Of a stretch of DNA of 64,000 nt, positions 24,952 through 33,953 are shown in pieces. The DNA comes from an uncultured Lachnospiraceae bacterium (lineage in GTDB: Bacteria; Bacillota; Clostridia; Lachnospirales; Lachnospiraceae). The notes below the pieces were generated by a model. The model was not told the origin of the DNA. It saw only the letters and a list, made by a program, of their open reading frames with translations, and did no database searches. Location of the stretch: assembly GCA_910584585.1 (NCBI GenBank), contig CAJUBP010000018.1:5913-69912 (forward strand). Direction: 5' to 3'. Both the position numbers and the translations under genes were made by a program. The stretch's first letter is position 1. The number at the start of each line of letters is the position of its first letter.

Positions 24952-25596
24952 ATGAAAATTATTATGTTAGGCGCGCCGGGAGCAGGAAAAGGCACACAGG
25001 CAAAACAGATTGCGGATAAATATTCTATCCCGCACATTTCTACCGGAGATATTTTCCGGGCAAACTTAAAAGCAGGAACAGAACTGGGCAAGAAAGCCAA
25101 GGAATATATGGATCAGGGGCTTTTAGTGCCGGATGAACTGACCTGCGATCTGGTCATGGACCGCATCGGCCAGGAAGACTGCAAAAACGGATTCGTTCTG
25201 GATGGATTTCCAAGGACCATTCCTCAGGCGGAAGCATTGGACAATGCACTTTCAAAAATCAATCAGACCATGGATTATGCCATTGACGTGGATGTTCCCG
25301 ATGAGAATATCGTTAACAGAATGTCAGGAAGGCGCGCATGCTTAAACTGCGGCGCAACTTATCACATCGTTTCCATTCCCACAAAAGTGGAAGGCATATG
25401 TGATCGCTGCGGCAGTCAGGTAGTATTGAGAGACGACGATCAGCCGGAAACGGTAAAGAAACGTCTGGATGTTTACCATGAACAGACCCAGCCATTAATC
25501 GACTATTACAAAAAACAGAATATTTTAAAAACCGTAGATGGGACTCAGCCAATGGAAAAAGTATTTGACGCCATTGTGGAAATTTTAGGAGCGTAA
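24952..25596 (+). CDS. adk: Adenylate kinase
   Basis: 214 residues. P-loop GAPGAGKGTQA at the N-terminus, DGFPRTIPQAEALD, and a zinc-type LID domain with two Cys pairs (CLNCGATYH and CDRCGSQV), usual in Gram-positives. Catalyses AMP + ATP to 2 ADP. AGGAGGAG ribosome binding site. Confidence 0.98.
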   Translation: MKIIMLGAPGAGKGTQAKQIADKYSIPHISTGDIFRANLKAGTELGKKAKEYMDQGLLVPDELTCDLVMDRIGQEDCKNGFVLDGFPRTIPQAEALDNALSKINQTMDYAIDVDVPDENIVNRMSGRRACLNCGATYHIVSIPTKVEGICDRCGSQVVLRDDDQPETVKKRLDVYHEQTQPLIDYYKKQNILKTVDGTQPMEKVFDAIVEILGA

Positions 25597-25599
25597 AAA

Positions 25600-26355
25600 A
25601 TGTCAGTATCAATTAAATCTGCCAGAGAAATCGAATTAATGCGGGCAGCAGGAAAAATTCTGGAGAAAGTTCACGATAATCTGGGAAGGGAGTTAAGACC
25701 CGAAATGTCCACGTTGGATATTGACCGTCTGGGAGAAGAAATTATTAAAAGTTATGGGTGCATTCCTTCCTTTAAAAATTATAACGGATATCCGGCTTCC
25801 GTTTGTGTGTCAGTCAATGATGAGGTGGTGCACGGCATTCCCACCAAGAAGCGGCTGATACAGGAAGGAGATATTGTCAGTCTGGATATTGGCGTCATCT
25901 ATAAGGGATACCATTCGGATGCAGCGAGGACCCATGGAATCGGCGAGATTTCTCAGGAGGCCGCATTGTTGATTGAAAGAACCAGGCAGAGTTTTTTTGA
26001 AGGCATTAAATATGCAAAAGAAGGCAATCATCTACATCAGATTTCAAATGCAATTGCCGCTTACGCAGAGAGTTTCGGCTATGGCGTTGTGCGGGATTTG
26101 GTTGGGCACGGCGTTGGAAGCCATCTGCATGAGGATCCTCAGATACCGAATTTTACCCAGAAAAGCAGGGGGATTCGGCTGAAGGCAGGCATGACCTTGG
26201 CAATTGAACCTATGATTAATGCAGGGCGTTACGATGTGGTATGGGAGGAGGATAACTGGACGGTGGTAACACAGGACGGTTCCTTGTCCGCTCATTACGA
26301 AAATACGATTTTGGTGACATCCGGGGAACCGGAAATCTTAACCCTTTCCGAATGA
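25600..26355 (+). CDS. map: Methionine aminopeptidase, type I
   Basis: 251 residues. Removes the N-terminal Met from new proteins. Metal ligands visible: Asp in SLDIGVIYKGYHSDAART (two Asp), His in GHGVGSHLHEDP, Glu in AIEPMINAG and Glu before NTILVT. Starts three bases after the adk stop. Confidence 0.97.
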   Translation: MSVSIKSAREIELMRAAGKILEKVHDNLGRELRPEMSTLDIDRLGEEIIKSYGCIPSFKNYNGYPASVCVSVNDEVVHGIPTKKRLIQEGDIVSLDIGVIYKGYHSDAARTHGIGEISQEAALLIERTRQSFFEGIKYAKEGNHLHQISNAIAAYAESFGYGVVRDLVGHGVGSHLHEDPQIPNFTQKSRGIRLKAGMTLAIEPMINAGRYDVVWEEDNWTVVTQDGSLSAHYENTILVTSGEPEILTLSE

Positions 26356-26434
26356 AAGCAGCTTCTGAAAGTAAGAGAGATTAGTCAGCCTGTGAACAGA
26401 AAGCGGAAACGGGCAGAATAAAGGAAACAGTTAT

Positions 26435-26707
26435 ATGGATATCAAATTAGCAATTTCCAGATCGGGTCATGACAAAGACAGTATTTATGTAATTGTAAAA
26501 GAAGAAGCCAATATGGTATATCTGGCAGATGGCAGTTTAAAGCCATTGGAGAAGCCGAAAAAAAAGAACAGAAAACATATTCAGGTAATAAAAAAGCTTC
26601 CGAAAGAAATTACAGAAGTCTTTACACAGGAGAATTTTCGGAATGAAGAAATAAAACGGGCCATTAAACTTTATCGCAAAAGTATCATGGATGCCCAGCA
26701 GGTATAA
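26435..26707 (+). CDS. KOW-domain RNA-binding-like protein
   Basis: 90 residues. The first half resembles a KOW/L14e-like beta barrel (SRSGHDKDSIYVIVKEEANMVYLADG), followed by a very basic linker (KPKKKNRKHIQVIKK). Small proteins of this kind sit between map and infA in many Clostridia; the role, presumably with the ribosome, is not established. Confidence 0.75.
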   Translation: MDIKLAISRSGHDKDSIYVIVKEEANMVYLADGSLKPLEKPKKKNRKHIQVIKKLPKEITEVFTQENFRNEEIKRAIKLYRKSIMDAQQV

Positions 26708-26725
26708 AAATCAGGAGGAAACAAG

Positions 26726-26944
26726 ATGTCAAAAGCAGATGTAATCGAAGTAGAAGGAAAAGTGGTTGAAAAGTTACCGAACGCCATGTTCCAGGTGGAA
26801 CTGGAAAACGGCCACCAGATTCTGGCGCATATCAGCGGAAAGCTGAGAATGAATTTTATCCGTATTCTGCCGGGAGATAAGGTGACAGTTGAGATGTCTC
26901 CCTATGATTTGACCAAGGGAAGAATCATTTGGAGAGATAAATAG
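26726..26944 (+). CDS. infA: Translation initiation factor IF-1
   Basis: 72 residues, normal length. MSKADVIEVEGKVVEKLPNA start, HISGKLRMNFIRILPGDKV and C-terminal GRIIWRDK. In most Firmicutes rpmJ follows immediately; here a terminator and a 14-kb island follow instead. Confidence 0.98.
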   Translation: MSKADVIEVEGKVVEKLPNAMFQVELENGHQILAHISGKLRMNFIRILPGDKVTVEMSPYDLTKGRIIWRDK

Positions 26945-26969
26945 AAGATTGGAATGACATGAATCTTAT

Positions 26970-27006
26970 AAGGGAAACGCTTCGCAGGGAGGCATTTCCC
27001 TTTTCT
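26970..27006 (+). terminator. Terminator after infA
   Basis: AAGGGAAA pairs with TTTCCCTT around a 17-base middle, followed by TTCTTATC. Modest hairpin that would end the S10-spc transcript. Confidence 0.6.
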
Positions 27007-27022
27007 TATCTATTTAGCGGAA

Positions 27023-27063
27023 CTGCCGGATGCCCCTTGCATACAACCCGGGCAATCCGGCAG
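27023..27063 (-). terminator. Hairpin after the deacetylase gene (minus strand)
   Basis: CTGCCGGAT (27023-27031) and ATCCGGCAG (27055-27063). The GGAACTGCCGG sequence is duplicated from the gene's own 3' end at about 27080. Confidence 0.55.
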
Positions 27064-27078
27064 TGATAAAATCCAGAT

Positions 27079-29349
27079 TTAACGGAACTGCCGGTATACT
27101 CCTCCCGCAGCCATGCCGCCTCTGCAGTCAGCAAGTTCGCTGACGGTAATCAGCTGATAACCCTGCCTCACCAGTTCTGGTATAATCACAGAAGAAGCTT
27201 CCGCTGTCTGCTGGTACAGATCATGCATCAGAACAATATCTCCGTCACTGACATTCCCAAGGACCGCCGCCTGGGTTCGCGCCGCGTTTCGGGTTCTCCA
27301 GTCCAGGGTGTCGATGGACCAGAGAATCAGGGGCATGCCCACCGTTTCGTCTACTGTTCCGTTGTGGCCGCCTCCGGGCGGGCGCATGACGACTGGGGAG
27401 ACGCCGGTGATGCTTCGAACTGCGTCATTGGTCAGATTCACCTGGCTTTGGATTTCAGATATGCCGATTTTTGTCAGAATCTGGTGACTGTATGTATGGT
27501 TTCCGATCTCACAGTGCAGGCTGCAGGCCCGCCTTAAAATATCGGGATAGCTGTTTACCCGCTGGCCTACTACGAAGAATGTGGCGGCGCTTCCATGCTG
27601 TTCCAACAGATCCAAAATCGCTGAAGTATACGGGGAAGGCCCGTCGTCGTAAGTTAAAGCGACCATTGGTTTTTCCAGATCAATCTGCCTTATGATGACG
27701 CCGTCAGCGTTGTAATAGCACATAAAGTGAGAATCCCGGATCCGGCAGCTTGTGATTCTGCTGCCTTCTGCTGTGTATGCCAGTAGTTCACCGCTGATTT
27801 CTTTTTCCACCTGTCCGTTAGACTTTACATAGATAAGCTTCCGGAAAGCAGTCAGGTAAAGTCCGGGAGAATTCATTTTTACTCCGTCCGGGCCGAAATA
27901 ATATTTCTTTTTCTTGATGCTGCGGATATCATTTATTACCAGAGTCTTTTTATTTTTCCCCAGGTCATAGAATTTGCCGGAGGCAGGATCATACTGGTGG
28001 GTGCCTTTGCCGGAGCCGTTAAAATAATACCGCTGATTGTTTACGGTTTTCCATACTTTTTTCTGTTTTTGCCATGCGTCTTTGGAATAGCTGTAGCTGC
28101 TGAATCTCCAATAGCCGCTCTTTTTTTCCATTTTGCATGTGACATAGCCTTTTTTTCCGATTTGCACATAGAGGGAAGCGGAACTTTTCTGCCAGCCTTT
28201 TTTCGTAATTCGAAGGCCTTTGGAATTAAAATAATACAGTTTTCCATCGGAAAGCCGGCTGATTTCTTTTTTCACGGCAGTCATTTTCCCTTTACTGAGC
28301 TTTTTGCACTTTTTGGTATTGGGATTGTAAATTTTGGTGCATTTGCCGGAAGCGCCAAAGTAATAATCTTTACCTTTGACAGACTGCCAGACATCCTTTT
28401 GAATATTCCAGGAGGCGGTATCGAAATCGTAGGCGTAATATCTCCAGATATTGCCGGATTTGATCATTTTGGAGATGATATGGCCCTTTTTCCCCACCAG
28501 ATAAAGCTCAGAAGAAGACAGTTTCTTCCAGCCGGGGGAGGTTTGCCGGATGCCTTTTACGCTGAAGTAATAGGGCCGGTTGTCGCTTAAGTGATGAACG
28601 GATTGCTTGACCGGAAGCATTTGGCCGCCGCTGCTGACGGAGAGCTGCTGTGTCTTAGTGTTGTAAATCATGGTGCAGTTTCCGTATGTATCAAAGTAAT
28701 ACTGCGTTGTCAGCACTGTTTCCCAAAGTTCTGTTTGCTTTTCCCACAAGGCGGCCTCGGCATTATACTTGAAAAATCGCCAGCCGCTGCCGGATTCTTC
28801 CATTTTGGCTGTCACATATCCCTGGTTATCCACATAGAATTTGCTGTCAGGCAGTTCTTTCCAACCCGGTTCAGTGACCGGTTTTCCATCTGCATACAGC
28901 AGGTAATGGCCGCCCTGTAAGACCAGGCCGTTTTGCGTTTCTGCCTGCGGGGAAGGAAGTTCCCCCTCCTGGAAGGAAATGTCTTCTCGGAAATCTTCGG
29001 AAATGATATCTTCCTGTGCAGGAATGGAATCTTCGGACTGCTGCAAAACGGCATGTTTTTCTGCGGAAGCGGAATCATCCGGATGTTGTTCCGTCTGCTC
29101 TTGCGGCGGAAGAGAAGGGTCCGTCTGCTGGGCCGTCTGTTCTTCCGCCGCAAGAGAAGAGTCTGTCTGCTTTTGTGCTGGAAGAGAAGGGTCTGTCTGT
29201 TGCACTGTCTGCTCTTGTACCGTAAAGGAAGAGTCTGTCTGCCGCCCTTCCGCCCGAACCTTCGCAGGCATTAAAATACAGAACAGGACAAGCAGAAACA
29301 ACAGCCCCGTTTTACAGGCGTATTTTTTCTTTTTTTGAGTTAAATTCAT
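27079..29349 (-). CDS. Secreted wall-binding polysaccharide deacetylase
   Basis: 756 residues. Signal peptide about residues 1-33 (KTGLLFLLVLFCILMPAKVRA). Residues about 35-115 are Gln/Thr/Ser-rich with short repeats (EEQTAQQTDPSLP). Residues about 140-540 hold roughly 95-residue repeats rich in Tyr, Trp and Lys (YYFGASGKCTKIYN, WRYYAYDFDTASW), resembling Gram-positive wall-binding repeats. A NodB domain spans about 560-745, with catalytic Asp pair in TYDDGPS, metal His pair in GNHTYSHQ, RPPGG, DTLDW and DGDIVLMHD. It probably removes N-acetyl groups from peptidoglycan or an exopolysaccharide at the surface. It is divergent from the gene at 30212, with a recombinase gene between them. ATAAGGAGATG ribosome binding site. 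Confidence 0.88.
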   Translation of the reverse strand: MNLTQKKKKYACKTGLLFLLVLFCILMPAKVRAEGRQTDSSFTVQEQTVQQTDPSLPAQKQTDSSLAAEEQTAQQTDPSLPPQEQTEQHPDDSASAEKHAVLQQSEDSIPAQEDIISEDFREDISFQEGELPSPQAETQNGLVLQGGHYLLYADGKPVTEPGWKELPDSKFYVDNQGYVTAKMEESGSGWRFFKYNAEAALWEKQTELWETVLTTQYYFDTYGNCTMIYNTKTQQLSVSSGGQMLPVKQSVHHLSDNRPYYFSVKGIRQTSPGWKKLSSSELYLVGKKGHIISKMIKSGNIWRYYAYDFDTASWNIQKDVWQSVKGKDYYFGASGKCTKIYNPNTKKCKKLSKGKMTAVKKEISRLSDGKLYYFNSKGLRITKKGWQKSSASLYVQIGKKGYVTCKMEKKSGYWRFSSYSYSKDAWQKQKKVWKTVNNQRYYFNGSGKGTHQYDPASGKFYDLGKNKKTLVINDIRSIKKKKYYFGPDGVKMNSPGLYLTAFRKLIYVKSNGQVEKEISGELLAYTAEGSRITSCRIRDSHFMCYYNADGVIIRQIDLEKPMVALTYDDGPSPYTSAILDLLEQHGSAATFFVVGQRVNSYPDILRRACSLHCEIGNHTYSHQILTKIGISEIQSQVNLTNDAVRSITGVSPVVMRPPGGGHNGTVDETVGMPLILWSIDTLDWRTRNAARTQAAVLGNVSDGDIVLMHDLYQQTAEASSVIIPELVRQGYQLITVSELADCRGGMAAGGVYRQFR

Positions 29350-29404
29350 AACGTCATCTCCTTATCAAATCGTATGTGGGACGCACTTTTCGGGAAAAGT
29401 AAAA

Positions 29405-29435
29405 AATGTAACCTTATATTGACAAAGGTTACATT
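29405..29435 (-). repeat. Candidate recombination site A (inverted arms)
   Basis: AATGTAACCTT (29405-29415), 9-base spacer ATATTGACA, AAGGTTACATT (29425-29435): perfect 11-bp inverted arms, the layout of a tyrosine recombinase core site. Read on the minus strand it shares AATGTAACCTTTGTCAATA with site B. It lies about 60 bases upstream of the deacetylase start, so it could equally be an operator. Confidence 0.7.
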
Positions 29436-29507
29436 CAGGCCATGTAATGTATATCGGCAAATCCTGAGAATATTTTACAGAATGTACAAATTTTCCCGAA
29501 AAAATTG

Positions 29508-30089
29508 TCAGAGATTAAGCTGACAGAATACATCATCTTTATCTTCCTGGTCAATGCACAGATAACGTTTGGTAATCTGGTAAGAAGAATGGTTAAAAAT
29601 GGCCATAAGAAGAGCCGGCGGGGTTCCGTTTTTCCATGCATGATAGCCGAAAGTTTTTCTCAGGGAATGGCAGCTGATGTGCTCTGTAAGATGGGCGTAA
29701 TCTGCCGCCTGTTTAATGATGCGGTACGCCTGCTGTCGGCTGATAGGGGCGTTTCTGTTTTTCTGGCCTGCAAACAAGAAAAGATTTTCATTGGCGGGAT
29801 TCTGGCTTTTCTTCAATGCATCCAGGGCGGAGAGAGCAGTATGATTTAGGGCAATCATAGTTTCTTTATGAGTCTTTTGCTCGGTTAAAAGCAGGTGGGA
29901 GCGAAATTCCTTTCTTTCGAAATCATATACCATTCCCCAGGTGATTTTAAGAATATCTCCGATGCGCAGCGCAGTATTCAGCCCCAGGGTAATCAGCGTA
30001 TAGTTGCGCAGATTGGGGTGTATTGTGAGATAATATTCTTTCAGTTCTGTTAATTGGCGGGTTTCCCGGATTGGCTGTGTCTTGCTCAT
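29508..30089 (-). CDS. Minimal tyrosine recombinase (FimB-like size), probable DNA invertase
   Basis: 193 residues, consisting of the catalytic domain with no separate N-terminal arm-binding domain, like the fim-type invertases and unlike phage integrases of 350-400 residues. Catalytic set: Arg42 (TALRIGDIL), Lys at 72-75 (EQKTHK), His141 and Arg144 (CHSLRKTFGYH), His167 (FNHSSYQ) and nucleophile Tyr176 (TKRYLCID). AAGGAGG lies upstream of the ATG at 30089. The gene lies between two inverted candidate sites (29405-29435, 30156-30186) and two divergent surface-protein genes, which suggests that it inverts the roughly 750-bp segment containing itself. This function is inferred. Confidence 0.85.
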   Translation of the reverse strand: MSKTQPIRETRQLTELKEYYLTIHPNLRNYTLITLGLNTALRIGDILKITWGMVYDFERKEFRSHLLLTEQKTHKETMIALNHTALSALDALKKSQNPANENLFLFAGQKNRNAPISRQQAYRIIKQAADYAHLTEHISCHSLRKTFGYHAWKNGTPPALLMAIFNHSSYQITKRYLCIDQEDKDDVFCQLNL

Positions 30090-30155
30090 GATTCATTTCC
30101 TCCTTATACTTCCATAGTTTTCCTGATATAACTGCCAGATCAAATGATTAGGGAA

Positions 30156-30186
30156 AATGTAACCTTTGTCAATAAAACGTTACATT
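30156..30186 (+). repeat. Candidate recombination site B (inverted arms)
   Basis: AATGTAACCTT (30156-30166), spacer TGTCAATAA, AACGTTACATT (30176-30186), one mismatch between the arms. Nineteen bases (30156-30174) are identical to site A read from the other strand, so A and B are inverted repeats around the recombinase gene. TTGTCA inside the site could act as the -35 box for the gene at 30212 and its complement TTGACA as one for the recombinase. Confidence 0.7.
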
Positions 30187-30211
30187 TAATAAGAATGTGA
30201 GAGGGATAATT

Positions 30212-32479
30212 ATGAAAAAAAAGAAATTGGCAGTCCGTATCTGCGCGGCTGCTCTGGCAGCGGGGCTTTTCGCCGCTGATACGCAGCCTGCTTTTGCGGC
30301 TGCGCAGGAGACGGAAGAAAGAGTGGAAGCTGAAATAGCCGGAGACATTGCCGAAAAAGAACCGGCGATGCCAAATGGAACGGCAGGCATATCTGACGGA
30401 ATAGAAGAAGAGCCGGGAACATCTGACGGAACAGAGGAAGGGTCAGGAACATCCGGCGGAACAGAGGAAGAGCCGGGAATGTCCGGCGGAACAGAGGAAA
30501 AGCCAGGAACATCTGGCGGAACAGAGGAAGAGCCGGGAATGTCCGGCGGAACCGAAGAAGAAACGGGAACGTCCGGCGGAACCGAAGAAGAACCGGGAAC
30601 ATCCGGCGGAACCGAAGAAGAACCGGGAACATCCGGCGGAATCAGAGAAGAGCCGGGAACGTCCGGCGGAACCGAAGAAGAAACGGGAACATCCGGCGGA
30701 GAAGAAGAGTCGGGGATATCAGGTGAAATCAAAGAAGAATCGGAAACTCCTGGTGAAACTCAGGAAGAACCGGTATTTTTTGCTGTTCCGGAACCGAAGG
30801 ATGTTCCTGAGACAAATCCGGGGCAGCAGGAACCGAAGGATGGCTTGATTTATGTGAACGGGGAGCTTTACAGCGGTTATTATCTGGACGCTGCCGGCGT
30901 TTTCTGTCTGGTATCAAAGGGAGCGGCAGAACCGAAAAGCGGCACTGTCAGCGCAGGAACAGAATATTACAGCAGCGCGGATCAGAAAATAATGAAACTT
31001 CCCAAAGACACCGTATATAAGGAAGGAAAGGCTTATACCGGATATTATCTGGACAACGGGCTTTTTTCTCTGGTGACGGAGGGCGCGGCAGAGCCAGTCA
31101 GCGGAACCGTCAAGGAGGGAACGGAGTATTACAGCAGCGTTGGCGATAAGATGATGAAGCTTTCCGGACAGACCGTGTTTGTGGACGGGAAGACATACAC
31201 CGGATATTATCTGGAGAATGATGTTTTCTATCTGGTATCCGGCGGAAAGGCAGAAGTAAAAACCGGAACTGTGGGCAAGGGGACGAAATATTATAGCTGT
31301 GGGGATCAGGGAATGAAAGAACTGCCGGAGCAAACGGTTTTTGTCAAAGGCAAAACCTATACCGGGTATTACCTGGACAGCAGAAAGAAGCTGTATAAGG
31401 TAAAAAACGGAGTGCGCGCCCTGCACACCGGAACCCTGAAGGCCAAAACCAAGTATTACAGCTACAATGAAGCCAAGACCCGTAAGCTCTCCAAGAAGAC
31501 GCTGTATGTCAAGGGAAAAGTCTACACCGGGTATTATTTGAACAGCAAAAAGAAGCTGTATAAGGCAAAAAAGGGAACCTGCACGTTACATACCGGAACG
31601 GTGAAGGCCGGAACAAAGTATTTTAATTACAATACAGGAAAGAAAAAGAAGCTGTCAAAGGATACCTTATATGTCAAAGGAAAAGTCTATACCGGGTATT
31701 TTCAGGATGGGAAAAAGAAGTTGTACACGGTGAAAAAGGGAACCCGTGCACTCCAGACCGGAGTGCTGAACGCCGGGACGAAGTATTACAGCTACAGTGA
31801 GAAAAAGACCTGCAGCCTGTCCAAAGATACCTTGTACGTACAGGGAAAAGTGTATACCGGTTATTATTTAGACAGCGGAAATATCATGTACAGCGTAAGT
31901 GACGGCACATGCGCCCCGGTTAACGCAGCGCTGAACGCAGGCACCGGATATTACAGTTACAAGGAAGGCGGGATGCGGACCCTTGAAAAAACTACCGTAT
32001 ATATCAATGGAAAAGCCATGGAAGGGATGAGTCCGGAGTCCCTGGCAACGCTGCAAAGGGCACAGGCGGTTGTTGCCGGCATTACAAATGACAGTATGAC
32101 CAGGGAGCAGAAATTGAGAGTCTGCTTCGATTATGTGAAAGAAGCTTACCCAGAAATCAAGCCGAGGATCCCCCATTATCTGGGCATGGACTGGCCGGTG
32201 GTTTACGCCAATGACATGTTTGTGAACGGAGCGGGAAATTGCTGCAGTTACGCGGCAGCTTTTGCGTACATGGCAAAGGCCATTGGATATGAAGAGGTAT
32301 ATTGCTGCAACAGCGGCGGCCATGGGTGGGCTGAGATTGACGGATTGATCTATGATCCGGAGTGGAGCAAATGGCATCATGTTTATAATTATTTTGCCCT
32401 CAGCTATGACGCCAAGACAGATCAGGGATACAAAGGAGCTATCGGAGCCGGAAAGCCCTGGATGCGGGTAAAAATCTGA
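30212..32479 (+). CDS. Secreted repeat protein with C-terminal transglutaminase-like domain
   Basis: 755 residues from ATG 30212 (GAGAGGG upstream; a GTG at 30197 is less likely). Signal peptide about 1-30 (ICAAALAAGLFAADTQPAFAA). Residues about 60-185 are a low-complexity stretch of 10-residue repeats (SGGTEEEPGT), probably an extended spacer. Residues about 210-600 hold about eight 45-residue repeats (VKGKVYTGYYLDSKKKLY, then GTLKAGTKYYSYN), resembling wall-binding repeats. The C-terminal about 145 residues form a transglutaminase/cysteine protease-like domain with Cys in AGNCCSYAAAFA, His in GGHGWAEI and Asp in YDPEW. Its partner across the recombinase is the deacetylase at 29349. Confidence 0.85.
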   Translation: MKKKKLAVRICAAALAAGLFAADTQPAFAAAQETEERVEAEIAGDIAEKEPAMPNGTAGISDGIEEEPGTSDGTEEGSGTSGGTEEEPGMSGGTEEKPGTSGGTEEEPGMSGGTEEETGTSGGTEEEPGTSGGTEEEPGTSGGIREEPGTSGGTEEETGTSGGEEESGISGEIKEESETPGETQEEPVFFAVPEPKDVPETNPGQQEPKDGLIYVNGELYSGYYLDAAGVFCLVSKGAAEPKSGTVSAGTEYYSSADQKIMKLPKDTVYKEGKAYTGYYLDNGLFSLVTEGAAEPVSGTVKEGTEYYSSVGDKMMKLSGQTVFVDGKTYTGYYLENDVFYLVSGGKAEVKTGTVGKGTKYYSCGDQGMKELPEQTVFVKGKTYTGYYLDSRKKLYKVKNGVRALHTGTLKAKTKYYSYNEAKTRKLSKKTLYVKGKVYTGYYLNSKKKLYKAKKGTCTLHTGTVKAGTKYFNYNTGKKKKLSKDTLYVKGKVYTGYFQDGKKKLYTVKKGTRALQTGVLNAGTKYYSYSEKKTCSLSKDTLYVQGKVYTGYYLDSGNIMYSVSDGTCAPVNAALNAGTGYYSYKEGGMRTLEKTTVYINGKAMEGMSPESLATLQRAQAVVAGITNDSMTREQKLRVCFDYVKEAYPEIKPRIPHYLGMDWPVVYANDMFVNGAGNCCSYAAAFAYMAKAIGYEEVYCCNSGGHGWAEIDGLIYDPEWSKWHHVYNYFALSYDAKTDQGYKGAIGAGKPWMRVKI
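30411..30740 (+). repeat. 30-bp in-frame tandem repeats
   Basis: About ten units coding for GTSGGTEEEP variants. Because the unit is a multiple of three, the opposite strand is also open over this stretch (30169-30732); that reading is a shadow. Confidence 0.9.
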
Positions 32480-32507
32480 CAGAAGCTTATGCGGCAAAGG
32501 AGAAACA

Positions 32508-33929
32508 ATGGTTTTCAGTTCATTGGTATTTTTATGTATCTTTTTTCCAGTTGTATTCTGCCTGCACAGTGCAATTCCTTCCATAAAGGCGAAAAACGCG
32601 CTTTTGATTCTGGCAAGCCTGATTTTTTATGCTTTTGGTGAGCCGGTGTATGTGCTTTTGATGGCGTTAAGCGCGTTTCTCAATTATCTGTGCGCAGTGC
32701 TTATGGGAAAAATAAATCCCAAAGCCGTGCTGGCCGCGGCAGTGGGAATCAATATCGGTATTTTGTGCGTATTTAAGTATACCGGATTTTTTATAACGAC
32801 AATCAATGCCGGGCTGCACTTAAACCTGAACGTTCCTGAGATTACTCTGCCTGTTGGAATTTCTTTTTTTACATTTCAGGCATTGTCCTATGTAATTGAT
32901 GTTTACCGGGGGCAGGTGGAGATTCAGAGGAACTTTGGCAAAGTGCTGCTGTACATTTCCTTCTTTCCCCAGTTGATTGCAGGGCCCATTGTAAAATACA
33001 GGGATATTGCCCTTGAGATAGACAGCCGCAGTATCAATCCTGCAGAAACCGCTCTCGGTCTGAGACGGTTTATCTGCGGTTTGGCGAAAAAAATTTTAAT
33101 TGCCAATACTATGGCTGTCACTGCGGATCAGGTATTCCAGCAGGGAACGGATTCTTTAAATATCCTAAGCGCCTGGCTGGGTGCAATTGCCTATACCATG
33201 CAGATTTATTTTGATTTCAGTGGATACAGCGATATGGCCATCGGGTTAGGGCAGATGTTCGGCTTTCATTTCAGGGAAAACTTTGATCATCCCTACGGCT
33301 CCTGTTCCATTAAAGAATTCTGGCGCCGCTGGCATATTTCCCTGTCCTCCTGGTTTAAGGAATATGTGTACATCCCTCTGGGCGGCAACCGGAAAGGAAA
33401 AGCGCGGGCAGGAGTGAATAAAATGATTGTGTTTTTCCTCACCGGCCTCTGGCACGGCGCCAACTGGACCTTTGTGGTCTGGGGCCTGTTCCACGGAGCT
33501 TTCAGCTTTTTCGAAGAATTTGTGCCGTCGCTGAAAAAGCTGCCCCGCCCAGTGCTGCATCTTTATACCATGCTGGCGGTAACGGTGGGATTTGTGATTT
33601 TCCGGGCGGATACCCTTGGCTACGCTTTTGCCTTTATCGGAAAAATGTTCACAGGCTTTTCCTGTTCCCCGGCATCCATGTCCTTCGTATGCCAACAGAT
33701 GACACCCTTCTTTTTTGCCATGCTGGCCGCAGCCGTCATCGGCTGTGCCCCCCTCCACAGCCTTGCGCAGAAGATCCCTGCCCTTTCCGGCAGAGATGAG
33801 GCGGCTTTCGCCCTAAGGGAAGATGTTATCCAGACTGTTTCCTACTTGGGAGCCTTTGCGCTGCTTCTCTGGTGTATCCTCAGACTGTCAGGCGGCTCCT
33901 ACAACCCATTTATCTATTTCAGGTTCTAG
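32508..33929 (+). CDS. MBOAT family O-acyltransferase (AlgI/DltB-like)
   Basis: 473 residues, about ten membrane segments. Has FFPQLIAGPIVKYRDI, YFDFSGYSDMAIGLG, EFWRRWHISLSSWFKEYVYIPLGG and the catalytic His in FFLTGLWHGANW. Such proteins pass acyl groups across the membrane for O-acetylation of surface polysaccharides or alanylation of teichoic acids. The next gene (34094) encodes an AlgJ/AlgX-like DHHW protein, the usual partner, which favours polysaccharide O-acetylation. AAAGGAGA ribosome binding site, 28 bases after the upstream gene. Confidence 0.92.
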   Translation: MVFSSLVFLCIFFPVVFCLHSAIPSIKAKNALLILASLIFYAFGEPVYVLLMALSAFLNYLCAVLMGKINPKAVLAAAVGINIGILCVFKYTGFFITTINAGLHLNLNVPEITLPVGISFFTFQALSYVIDVYRGQVEIQRNFGKVLLYISFFPQLIAGPIVKYRDIALEIDSRSINPAETALGLRRFICGLAKKILIANTMAVTADQVFQQGTDSLNILSAWLGAIAYTMQIYFDFSGYSDMAIGLGQMFGFHFRENFDHPYGSCSIKEFWRRWHISLSSWFKEYVYIPLGGNRKGKARAGVNKMIVFFLTGLWHGANWTFVVWGLFHGAFSFFEEFVPSLKKLPRPVLHLYTMLAVTVGFVIFRADTLGYAFAFIGKMFTGFSCSPASMSFVCQQMTPFFFAMLAAAVIGCAPLHSLAQKIPALSGRDEAAFALREDVIQTVSYLGAFALLLWCILRLSGGSYNPFIYFRF

Positions 33930-33953
33930 AGCATTTTTTGGCATACTTCGATA

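Noticed and set aside
27997..28920. Long plus-strand frames opposite the deacetylase gene
   Set aside because: Shadow frames rich in Phe opposite Lys/Tyr-rich repeats; no ribosome binding sites.
29405..30186. Integrated mobile cassette with attL/attR
   Set aside because: The two sites are inverted relative to each other, whereas integration by a tyrosine recombinase leaves direct repeats; inversion fits better.
30169..30732. Open frame on the minus strand with a proline/serine repeat protein
   Set aside because: It is the antisense of the 30-bp repeats in the gene at 30212; no ribosome binding site and the plus-strand gene has a signal peptide and domains.
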